From Spirochaetaceae bacterium (GTDB taxonomy: Bacteria > Spirochaetota > Spirochaetia > SZUA-6 > Bin103), in assembly GCA_026710565.1 (NCBI GenBank), contig JAPOQV010000454.1, forward strand, positions 1 to 17,297: a DNA stretch of 17,297 nt, read 5' to 3'. Positions within the stretch are counted from its first letter, which is position 1, and each line of letters opens with the position of its first letter. A program made the position numbers and the translations under genes. Shown here one piece after another: positions 7,368 through 13,465 of this stretch. The notes beneath the pieces were generated by a model, which ran no database searches, was not told where the DNA came from, and worked only from the letters and a program-made list of their open reading frames with translations.

Positions 7368-8243
7368 TCAGACCCGCTCGAACTTCTGCAGGCGGTCGCG
7401 GTCGAACGGGACCTCGCAGACGTAGATGTCGCCGTGCGAGTCCTCCCAGATGCCGTGCGGTGCGCCCTTGAACCGGCCGGGCTCGTCCCCCTTCTGGCCC
7501 CAGCGGCCGATGATGCGGCCGTCCAGGTCGACCAGCGCCACCGTCCCGTCCGCCTCGGCAAGGTGAACGACGTCCCGGTCGTCGACCACCAGGTCGTTGG
7601 CTGCCTTCACGTCCGTCCACTCCTCGATGAAATCGCCCTCGCGGTCGAACACCTGGATGCGGGCGTTGGTGCGGTCGATGACCAGCAACCGCCCGCGCGG
7701 ATCTACCTTCACGCAGTGCGGAAGCTGGAACTGGCCCGGGCCGGTGCCCTCGGCTCCCCAGGAACGCACCAGCTCGCCCTCCGGCGTGAAGCGGTGCATG
7801 CGCTCCTGGCCGTAGCCGTCGGAGACGTACAGGTCGCCCCACGGCGCCCGCACCGCCCAGGTCGGCATGTTGAACGGCGCGCCGGGCTCACCGGGCCGGC
7901 CTCGGGTGCCGATGGTCTGCACGACGGTGCCGTCCAGCCGGCAGATCTCCACGGTGTGGTGGATGATGTCGGTGATGTAGGCGAGCTGGTCGGGTCCGAT
8001 CCAGATCGAGTGGGGCCGCTTCAGGAAGTCCTGGCCCCAGGTCTCCACGTAGGTGCCGTCGCGCTCGAACACCCGGATCACGTCGTTCGGCTCCCGGTCG
8101 GCGACGTACACGCGGTCGTTCGCGTCGGTCGCCACCGCCGTGACGATGCCGATCTGCGCGCGGATCGCCGGGTCGCCCCAGTCGGGTACCAGCCGGTATC
8201 GATAATCGCCAACTCCAACGGAGTCGTTCACTCCAACGGTCAT
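7368..8243 (-). CDS. NHL-repeat beta-propeller, peptidyl-hydroxyglycine amidating lyase (PAL)-like
   Basis: 291-residue six-bladed NHL propeller with repeated YVADRxxxxxIRVF-like blades. It resembles the lyase domain of peptidylglycine amidating monooxygenase, which splits an alpha-hydroxyglycine into an amide and glyoxylate. All key PAL positions appear kept: three Pro-His motifs supplying zinc ligands, H78 (RPHS), H176 (LPHC) and H263 (APHG); the catalytic-type tyrosine Y144 (SDGYGQER); and arginines R50 (VADRE) and R191 (IDRTNARIQ). There is no signal peptide, so it is likely cytoplasmic, unlike the secretory-pathway animal enzyme. The ATG at 8243 has AAGGAG 8 nt upstream and overlaps the lactonase stop (ATGA); a longer start at 8294 is less likely. 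No copper monooxygenase partner is visible, but two oxygenases follow in the operon. Confidence 0.85.
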   Translation of the reverse strand: MTVGVNDSVGVGDYRYRLVPDWGDPAIRAQIGIVTAVATDANDRVYVADREPNDVIRVFERDGTYVETWGQDFLKRPHSIWIGPDQLAYITDIIHHTVEICRLDGTVVQTIGTRGRPGEPGAPFNMPTWAVRAPWGDLYVSDGYGQERMHRFTPEGELVRSWGAEGTGPGQFQLPHCVKVDPRGRLLVIDRTNARIQVFDREGDFIEEWTDVKAANDLVVDDRDVVHLAEADGTVALVDLDGRIIGRWGQKGDEPGRFKGAPHGIWEDSHGDIYVCEVPFDRDRLQKFERV

Positions 8244-9274
8244 GCGTGCATCTCCTTGTCCGTTCGAACCTCGTCCGATCGAAACAGTATCCACATGGGC
8301 GATTCCCCCACCTCGCTCACCGCCAGCGGCGTCAGCCGCCCGTCCGCCGGCTCGATCCGGTAGGCGGCGATCCGGCCCGAGTCCTGCCCGGCGGCCAGCA
8401 GCAACCGGCCGGCGGGGTCGAGCTGGCAGGCGCGCGGCACCGGCTCCGTAGGCACGATCTCGCGCAGCGACAGCGCGCCGGTCCGTGCGTCGAGCGCGAA
8501 GTTGGCGATGCTGTCGTGGCCGCGGTTCGGGGCGAACAGGCTGGCCCCGTCGGGGGTGATGCGTATCTGCGAGCAGGTGTTCTCACCGTCGTAGCCGGGC
8601 GGCAGCGTGGAGGCGGTGTGCCAGCGGGTCAAGGTCCCGTCCCCGGTGTCCAGGCGGTAGGCCGTGACGCTCCCGGCCTGCTCGTTGGAGACGTACAGCA
8701 GCGGCAGTCGCGGGTGGAAGCAGAAATGGCGCGGCCCGCAGCCGTTCTCGCCGATCAGGCGCGGCGGGGTATTGGGCCGCAGCATGCCGGTCCGCCCGTC
8801 GAACACGAACTGGTGCACGGCGTTGGAGCCGACCGGTTCGGCGATGGTGCAGGAGAACGCCCAGCGGTTGGTCCGGTCGGTCTCCAGGATGTGCGCGCCG
8901 ACGCCGGTGTCGAGCAGGCAGAGCGGCGGTCCGGCGGCCACGCCGTCACCGCCGATGGCGTGCACGGCCACCGCCCCGTCCGCGTAGTAGGCGGACAGCA
9001 GGAAGCGGCCGGTGCGGTCGGTGGACACGTAACAGGCGCCCGACGGGGTCTGAAGCTCGCCCACGGGAGTCAGGCTCCCGTCCGGCTCGACCGTCAGGGT
9101 GCTGATGCGCTCGGCGCGCCGCCGGCTGACGTACACGAAGCGCTCGCCCGGCGCGAACGCCATCGGCGCCGGGCCGCCGGCCAGCGCGTACGAGCCGGTG
9201 GGGCGGAGCGTCCCGCCGTCGGGGTCGAGCGCCAGCCGCGCGACGCGGTCTTCTCCGCTGAGCGCGACGTACAC
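8240..9274 (-). CDS. lactonase, 7-bladed beta-propeller (6-phosphogluconolactonase Pgl/YbhE-like)
   Basis: About 344 residues, the usual length of the YbhE/Pgl lactonase family, whose known members hydrolyse 6-phosphogluconolactone; many relatives act on other lactones. Repeated blades are visible, such as TLTVEPDGSLTPVG, GPRHFCFHPRLPLLYVSNE and ITPDGASLFAPNRGHDSI, with the family-typical GPRH motif. Start choice is uncertain. GTG at 9274 (SVYVALSGED) starts just at the first blade and gives the family length. An in-frame GTG at 9361 would add 29 residues that look unconserved and would leave almost no room before the divergent gene. It is the first gene of the minus-strand operon; its stop overlaps the PAL-like start (ATGA). 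It probably hydrolyses a lactone made by the Gfo/Idh/MocA enzyme (inference). Confidence 0.82.
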   Translation of the reverse strand: MYVALSGEDRVARLALDPDGGTLRPTGSYALAGGPAPMAFAPGERFVYVSRRRAERISTLTVEPDGSLTPVGELQTPSGACYVSTDRTGRFLLSAYYADGAVAVHAIGGDGVAAGPPLCLLDTGVGAHILETDRTNRWAFSCTIAEPVGSNAVHQFVFDGRTGMLRPNTPPRLIGENGCGPRHFCFHPRLPLLYVSNEQAGSVTAYRLDTGDGTLTRWHTASTLPPGYDGENTCSQIRITPDGASLFAPNRGHDSIANFALDARTGALSLREIVPTEPVPRACQLDPAGRLLLAAGQDSGRIAAYRIEPADGRLTPLAVSEVGESPMWILFRSDEVRTDKEMHA

Positions 9275-9381
9275 GCTCAGGTGGCTGGCACTGGTCGGGG
9301 GGTTGGCACTGATGCCGGTGCGGGCGATGGCGGATGGAGGGTAGCAGTGCCCGCCGTTCACCGTCCATGATGCGGCCCGAC
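9275..9381. other. divergent intergenic region
   Basis: 107 nt between the preferred starts of the lactonase operon and the divergent dehydrogenase, so promoters for both should lie here. I find no convincing -35/-10 pair on either strand and no Shine-Dalgarno before the dehydrogenase ATG. The octamer TGGCACTG occurs twice about 20 nt apart, which may be chance. If the lactonase began at 9361 and the dehydrogenase at 9367, the two starts would be only 5 nt apart. Confidence 0.5.
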
Positions 9382-10377
9382 ATGGCTGAACGACGCCTAC
9401 GAGTTCTTTTTCTTCCGCAACCGGGCGTACCGGTTTCCGAGGGCCGCACCTACCGCCACCTGGCGGCGGTCAGCGAGCGGCACGACACCAGAGCCTTCGA
9501 CGAATCGATGCCCGCGGCGGCGCAGTTCGACGGCGTCGAGGTCGTGGTCGACATGGGCGGCAACGCCAGCAAGGAGAGGATCGACCTCGCCGCGGCGGCC
9601 GGTGTCCGTCACTTCCAGGTGCAGACCAACGGCCTGGACCACGTCGAGGTGGAGCACATCCTGGGCAAGGGGATCGCGCTCTCGCACTGCCCCGGCTACC
9701 TGAGCGCGGAAGCGCTGGCCCAGAACGCGATGATGTTCATCCTGCTGCTCGCCGCCCAGTACAAGACGGCGGCCGGCAACTTCCACGGCGGCACCTATTA
9801 CCACCCTGAGGGCATCCGACTGGACGGCAAGAAGCTGGCGATCATCGGCTACGGCGCCAGCGGCCAGCAGCTCGCCCTGCGCGCCCATCCGTTCGGGATC
9901 AAGGTCTCCGCGATCGACGTGCGCATGATTCCCACCGAGGTGCTCGACCAGGTGCCCCTGGAGTTCCTGGGATCGCCCGAGGACATGGACGACGTGATCG
10001 CCGAGTGCGACATCCTGTCGGTGAACCTGCATCTGAATGCGAGCACCCGCCACATCATCGACCGGCGCCGCATCGGCCTGCTAAAGCCGAGCGCGTGGGT
10101 GATCAACGTCGCCCGCGGGGCGCTGATCGACGAAGTGGCCCTCTACAACGCGTTGCTGGCCGGCAACCTGGGCGGCGCCGGCCTGGACGTGTTCGAGAGC
10201 GAGCCCCCGGACAGCAACCATCCGGTGTTCTCGCTGCCGAACGTGTACGCCACGCCGCACACCGCCGGCGGCACGGAGTCGACCACCGACAACCGGGCGC
10301 GCTTCGCCGCCGACAACCTGGACCGCATCTCCCGCGGCGAGGAGCCGCGCGGCCTGATCACCGGCCGCATTTCCTGA
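9382..10377 (+). CDS. D-isomer specific 2-hydroxyacid dehydrogenase
   Basis: 331-residue NAD(P)-dependent dehydrogenase that interconverts a 2-oxoacid and its D-2-hydroxyacid. The nucleotide-binding motif is IIGYGASGQQLA (154-165), followed by an acidic residue at AIDVR (D179) that favours NAD. The catalytic triad is visible: R245 (NVARGALID), E274 (FESEPP) and H293 (ATPHTAGG). Glyoxylate/hydroxypyruvate reductases and phosphoglycerate dehydrogenases share this fold; the substrate cannot be settled. ATG at 9382 fits the family start (RLRVLFLP); ATGs at 9367 and 9370 would add a few residues. None has a clear ribosome site. It diverges from the lactonase/PAL-like/PhyH operon, and reducing glyoxylate released by the PAL-like lyase would be a natural job (inference). 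Confidence 0.92.
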   Translation: MAERRLRVLFLPQPGVPVSEGRTYRHLAAVSERHDTRAFDESMPAAAQFDGVEVVVDMGGNASKERIDLAAAAGVRHFQVQTNGLDHVEVEHILGKGIALSHCPGYLSAEALAQNAMMFILLLAAQYKTAAGNFHGGTYYHPEGIRLDGKKLAIIGYGASGQQLALRAHPFGIKVSAIDVRMIPTEVLDQVPLEFLGSPEDMDDVIAECDILSVNLHLNASTRHIIDRRRIGLLKPSAWVINVARGALIDEVALYNALLAGNLGGAGLDVFESEPPDSNHPVFSLPNVYATPHTAGGTESTTDNRARFAADNLDRISRGEEPRGLITGRIS

Positions 10378-10415
10378 TCAGCACCGGGCACGAGGTCGTC
10401 CGAGCGTTCGGGCAG

Positions 10416-10443
10416 GACTTGACTAAGTCTTATGACTAAGTCA
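10416..10443 (+). promoter_or_regulatory. tandem palindromic operator-like sites before the antitoxin
   Basis: The 10-mer TGACTAAGTC occurs twice (10420-10429 and 10433-10442), 13 nt apart. Each contains the perfect palindrome GACTAAGTC; the second extends to TGACTAAGTCA and the first also lies in GACTTGACTAAGTC. Such paired sites just before a Phd/YefM-type antitoxin gene are the expected binding place for antitoxin dimers. TTGACT (10419-10424) overlaps the first site as a possible -35 box; the matching -10 (CAGCAT, 10442-10447) is poor. Binding is inferred. Confidence 0.7.
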
Positions 10444-10456
10444 GCATGACGCAACC

Positions 10457-10696
10457 ATGCGACAGGTGACCGTGCACGAGGCCAAGACCCACCTCTCGCG
10501 CCTGATCCGTCAGGCGCAGGCTGGGGAAGAGGTGATCATCGCGCGGGGCGACACGCCGGTGGTGCGGCTGGTCGCCGTCGACGGCGCGCCGCAGCCGCGG
10601 AGGCTGGGCGGGGCGCCCGGGCTGGTGGAGTACATGGCCGAGGACTTCAACGCCGAGATCGACGATTTCGGAGCGTACGCGCCATCCGAGTCCTGA
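10457..10696 (+). CDS. Phd/YefM-family antitoxin
   Basis: 79-residue antitoxin. The N-terminal half (MRQVTVHEAKTHLSRLIRQA, then GEEVIIARGDTPVVRLVAV) is the Phd/YefM fold: strand, helix, helix, and a two-strand wing that forms the DNA-binding dimer. The C-terminal tail (about 50-79, PGLVEYMAEDFNAEIDDFG) is the likely toxin-binding segment, with acidic residues suited to covering a PIN active site. There is no clear Shine-Dalgarno before the ATG, and the tandem palindromes end 13 nt upstream. Its stop TGA overlaps the first plausible codon of the toxin gene. The pairing of a Phd-type antitoxin with a PIN toxin is common. Confidence 0.92.
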   Translation: MRQVTVHEAKTHLSRLIRQAQAGEEVIIARGDTPVVRLVAVDGAPQPRRLGGAPGLVEYMAEDFNAEIDDFGAYAPSES

Positions 10697-11070
10697 TCGA
10701 CACGCAGGTCTTCCTGTGGAGCATGGATGCCCCGCAGAAGCTCAGCGTCGACGCGCGCTCCTTTCTCGAATCGAGCGAGCACGACCTGTTTCTGAGCGCG
10801 GCGAGCTACTGGGAGGTCTGCATCAAGGTGTCGATCGGCAAGCTGCGGCTCGCCGCCGGCTGGCAAGCGACCGCCGACCGCGAGATGACTCGGAACCGCA
10901 TCGAATGGCTGCCCATCGACAAGACCCATCTGCAGGGGCTGATCGACCTGCCGTGGATTCATCGTGATCCCTTCGACCGTCTGCTCGTCGCGCAGGCTGT
11001 GGCAGCCGGCATGAGCCTGTTGACGTCGGATCGAAATCTCGATCGATATCCGGTCGAGACGTGTTGGTGA
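10693..11070 (+). CDS. PIN-domain toxin (VapC-type) with a non-standard start
   Basis: PIN-domain ribonuclease toxin, about 125 residues if read from CTG at 10693. Metal-site acids are present: D3 (LIDTQVFLW), E41 (SAASYWEV), D95 (RDPFDRLLVAQA) and D113 (LLTSDRNLD). The first ATG in frame (10723) comes after the essential first Asp, so it cannot give an active enzyme. No ATG, GTG or TTG precedes that Asp within the local frame. Candidates are CTG at 10693, overlapping the antitoxin stop as CTGA, or ATC at 10684, exactly where relatives have ATG (xRVLIDT). Either translation uses a rare start coupled to the antitoxin, or the start has been lost by mutation. The rest of the frame is intact. Confidence 0.82.
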   Translation: MIDTQVFLWSMDAPQKLSVDARSFLESSEHDLFLSAASYWEVCIKVSIGKLRLAAGWQATADREMTRNRIEWLPIDKTHLQGLIDLPWIHRDPFDRLLVAQAVAAGMSLLTSDRNLDRYPVETCW

Positions 11071-11081
11071 GGAACAAGGAG

Positions 11082-11429
11082 ATGGCTGAACGGGACGATG
11101 CGGCAGCGGCGGCCGGCGAGTGGCTGGCCCTGCTGGACGCAGGCGAGTATCAGGCGTGCTGGGAGGGCGGCTCGTCGCTGATGCGCACGGCGGTGAGCCC
11201 GGGCCAGCTCGCCAAGACGGTGCGCTCGGCGCTGGAACCGATGGGCGCTCCGCAGTCGCGCTCGCTGGACGGCGCCGACTACCACGAGACGCTGCCCGGT
11301 GCGCCGGACGGCCGCTACTGGGTCATGCGCTTCGCCGCCCGCTACGCGCGCAAGCAGGCGGCGACGGAGACCGTCACGGCCTCCTGGGACGGCGATGCGT
11401 GGCGGGTGAGCGGGTACTTCATCAGTTAG
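11082..11429 (+). CDS. DUF4019 family protein
   Basis: 115-residue protein matching DUF4019: WLALLDAGEYQACWE near the start, then a central TLPGAPDGRYWVMRFAARYARK and a C-terminal ETVTASWDGDAWRVSGYFIS. The family's function is not known to me. Many members are exported, but none of the first 20 residues here form a signal peptide, so this one looks cytoplasmic. ATG at 11082 is chosen because GAGGA lies 8 nt upstream; GTG at 11067 overlapping the toxin stop (GTGA) is an alternative that adds five residues. It follows the toxin gene by 11 nt and is probably its third operon member, or a passenger. Confidence 0.85.
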   Translation: MAERDDAAAAAGEWLALLDAGEYQACWEGGSSLMRTAVSPGQLAKTVRSALEPMGAPQSRSLDGADYHETLPGAPDGRYWVMRFAARYARKQAATETVTASWDGDAWRVSGYFIS

Positions 11430-11431
11430 GG

Positions 11432-11467
11432 GCCGCCTGACGGATCGGGGCGGCGGGGCGGCGTTTT
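11432..11467 (+). terminator. possible intrinsic terminator after the DUF4019 gene
   Basis: GCCGCC (11432-11437) can pair with GGCGGC at 11449-11454 or 11457-11462, followed by a short TTTT (11464-11467). The stem is GC-rich but the T run is short and there are two competing pairings, so termination may be partial. It sits between the DUF4019 stop and the promoter of the permease pair, where a terminator is expected. Confidence 0.45.
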
Positions 11468-11470
11468 GCC

Positions 11471-11499
11471 TTGCCGGTTCGCCCCGGCCGACGTAGAAT
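11471..11499 (+). promoter_or_regulatory. sigma-70-like promoter of the permease operon
   Basis: TTGCCG (11471-11476) and TAGAAT (11494-11499) are separated by 17 nt, matching 4 and 5 of 6 consensus bases. A start near 11506 would leave a leader of about 20 nt before the ATG at 11527. The leader end (GCCTCCCCACAC) has no Shine-Dalgarno-like purine run. Confidence 0.55.
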
Positions 11500-11526
11500 C
11501 GCGCGGCTTCCGGCGCCTCCCCACAC

Positions 11527-12507
11527 ATGGCCAACATCGCACCCCAGACCGCTCCTCACCTGTCGACCGCCGAGATGAAGGCCGACTACAAGCGCATCCT
11601 GCGGCGGGAGACCCGCGCCAGGGCGTGGCGCATGCGCTCGTTCTACGGCCTGCTGCTGATGGCGTTCGCGCTGTTGGCGGTGTTCAAGTACGCGCCGATC
11701 TGGGGCGTGTCGATCTCCTTCCTGGACTTCAACTTCTACGACGGCATCCTGGGCAGCGCCTGGAACGACTTCGCCCACTTCCGCCGCCTGTTCCAGGATC
11801 CGTTCTTCTACCGCATCTTCCGCAACAACGTCGTCCTCAGCCTGCTGCACCTTGCGATCACGTTTCCCGCTCCGATCGTGCTGGCGCTGCTGCTCAACGA
11901 GGTACGCCACACCGTCTACAAGCGCACCGTGCAGTCGATCGGCTATCTCCCCCACTTCATGTCATGGGTGGTCTTGTCCGGCATCCTGCGGGAGGTCCTG
12001 TCGCCGAGCACGGGTTTCGCCGGATGGCTGTTCACGCAGCTCGGACTGGACCCGGTCAACTGGTTCACCAACGTGGAGACGTTCCGGGCGTTGCTGGTGG
12101 GAACGGCCATCTGGCAGAGCGTGGGCTGGGGTTCGATCATCTATCTGGCCGCCCTGTCCGGGATCGATCCGCAGCTCTACGAGGCGGGCGCCATCGACGG
12201 CACCAGCCGCTGGCAGAACGCCCTCCACATCACGCTCCCCTCTCTGGTGCCGGTGATCACCATCCTGTTCCTGCTGCGGCTGGGCAACCTTTTCGAACAG
12301 AGCTTCGAGCACGTGTTCATGATGTACAACCCGGTCGTCTACGAGGTCGGCGACATCATGGAGACCTACATCTACCGGGGCGGGATCCAGGACGGCAACT
12401 TCGACTACACCACCGCGGTCGGATTGTTCCAGAACGTGCTGGGCCTGGTGCTGCTGGTAGTCGTCAACCAGATCACACGCCGCTACAGCGACTTCAGTGT
12501 CTGGTGA
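11527..12507 (+). CDS. ABC transporter permease, LplB type
   Basis: 326-residue inner-membrane permease of the LplB (COG4209) type, usually paired with a YtcP-type subunit for import of oligosaccharides or related glycans. A cytoplasmic N-terminus (1-38) precedes about six membrane segments, for example 40-57, 102-124 and 190-210. The EAA loop that contacts the ATPase is at about 219-239 (YEAGAIDGTSRWQNALHITLP). PHFMSWVVLSGI (142-153) and the C-terminal RYSDFSVW are typical of this subfamily. It has its own promoter at 11471-11499 and lies 6 nt upstream of the second permease gene. The usual partners, an extracellular lipoprotein binding subunit and often a shared ATPase, are not adjacent. 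Confidence 0.93.
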   Translation: MANIAPQTAPHLSTAEMKADYKRILRRETRARAWRMRSFYGLLLMAFALLAVFKYAPIWGVSISFLDFNFYDGILGSAWNDFAHFRRLFQDPFFYRIFRNNVVLSLLHLAITFPAPIVLALLLNEVRHTVYKRTVQSIGYLPHFMSWVVLSGILREVLSPSTGFAGWLFTQLGLDPVNWFTNVETFRALLVGTAIWQSVGWGSIIYLAALSGIDPQLYEAGAIDGTSRWQNALHITLPSLVPVITILFLLRLGNLFEQSFEHVFMMYNPVVYEVGDIMETYIYRGGIQDGNFDYTTAVGLFQNVLGLVLLVVVNQITRRYSDFSVW

Positions 12508-12513
12508 CCTGAG

Positions 12514-13437
12514 ATGGCTCTCGTAGCAACCCGCACCTCGATCTCCGGCAAGGCGTTCGACAGCGTCAACTACCTGTTGCTCGCGCTGTTCGCGCTGTCG
12601 ATCGCCTACCCGTTCTGGACGCTGATCCTGCAGTCGTTCTCCTCCATCGACGCGGTCAACAGCATGCGGCTGAAGATCTGGCTGGATGCCTGGCACCTCG
12701 AGGCGTGGGGATTCGTCCTGCAGGACGACACCATCGGGCTGGCCTACCTCAACACCATCTTCCGCACCGTGGTGGGCACGGCACTGACCCTGCTGGTCAC
12801 CTTCAGCGCCGCCTACGCGCTGTCGAAGAGGCTGCTGCCCGGCCGCGCACTGCTGACGTTCCTGTTCGTGTTCACCCTGTTCTTCCAGGGCGGCCTGATC
12901 CCCACCTACCTGGTCGTGCGCCGGCTCGACCTGATCAACACCAGGCTCATCCTGTTATTGCTGCCGGCGATGAGCACCTTCTACATCATCATCTGCCGCA
13001 ACTTCCTGATGACGATCGACGAATCGCTGGAGGAATCCGCGGTTATCGACGGCGCCGGCTACTGGCGCGTGCTGTTCCAGATCATCATCCCGCTGTCGAA
13101 GCCGGCGCTGGCGACCATCGCGCTGTTCTCGGCGGTTTATCACTGGAACGACTTCTTCCTGCCGCTGATCTACGTCAACGACGACGACAAGCGCGTGCTG
13201 CAGGAGCTGATCCGCGACCTGATGATGGACCTCAGCCTGCTGCAGACCGACCAGTTCATCTCCGAGCTGACCGAGGAGCTGCGCGAGTCCGAGCAGTTCC
13301 GGGAGCTGATGCGCATCCCGCCGAAGGCGGCGCAGGCGGCCACCGTCCTGCTCACCATCGGACCCATCGTATTCATCTACCCGTTCCTGCAGAAGTACTT
13401 CGTCAAGGGCGTGATGCTGGGGTCGCTGAAGGGCTGA
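12514..13437 (+). CDS. ABC transporter permease, YtcP/AraQ-like (COG0395)
   Basis: 307-residue inner-membrane permease, partner of the upstream LplB-type protein in a carbohydrate-type importer. Membrane segments include about 19-40, 82-103, 112-135, 143-163, 197-215 and 274-294. The EAA loop is ESAVIDGAGYWRVLFQIIIPLSKP (about 172-195), and the end QKYFVKGVMLGSLKG is the family's characteristic tail. The region between the last two membrane segments (about 222-266, rich in Glu, Asp and Leu) is periplasmic and probably faces the binding protein. The gene starts 6 nt after the LplB stop; GGTGA within the upstream stop region is a weak ribosome site. The transported substrate is unknown. Confidence 0.93.
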   Translation: MALVATRTSISGKAFDSVNYLLLALFALSIAYPFWTLILQSFSSIDAVNSMRLKIWLDAWHLEAWGFVLQDDTIGLAYLNTIFRTVVGTALTLLVTFSAAYALSKRLLPGRALLTFLFVFTLFFQGGLIPTYLVVRRLDLINTRLILLLLPAMSTFYIIICRNFLMTIDESLEESAVIDGAGYWRVLFQIIIPLSKPALATIALFSAVYHWNDFFLPLIYVNDDDKRVLQELIRDLMMDLSLLQTDQFISELTEELRESEQFRELMRIPPKAAQAATVLLTIGPIVFIYPFLQKYFVKGVMLGSLKG

Positions 13438-13465
13438 TCCGTCCGCGCCGACGCCGGAGATCAGC
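13433..13465. repeat. inverted repeat holding the stop codons of two convergent genes
   Basis: GCTGATC (13433-13439) and GATCAGC (13459-13465) form 7-bp arms around a 19-nt GC-rich loop. The permease stop TGA lies in the left arm and the M19-homologue stop (TCA on this strand) in the right arm. A hairpin here could act on transcripts from both directions, but there is no T run, so classical intrinsic termination is not supported. Confidence 0.5.

Noticed and set aside
4547..7561. A 1004-codon open frame on the minus strand, and long plus-strand frames such as 4477-6402
   Set aside because: They are Arg/Ala-rich low-complexity translations caused by high GC and overlap well-supported PhyH and oxidoreductase genes in other frames.
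8240..9361. Lactonase starting at GTG 9361
   Set aside because: The extra 29 residues look non-conserved and would leave 5-20 nt between divergent starts; kept only as an alternative.
10723..11070. Starting the second PIN toxin at ATG 10723
   Set aside because: This removes the first catalytic Asp and the first strand of the PIN fold, which are intact just upstream in the same frame.
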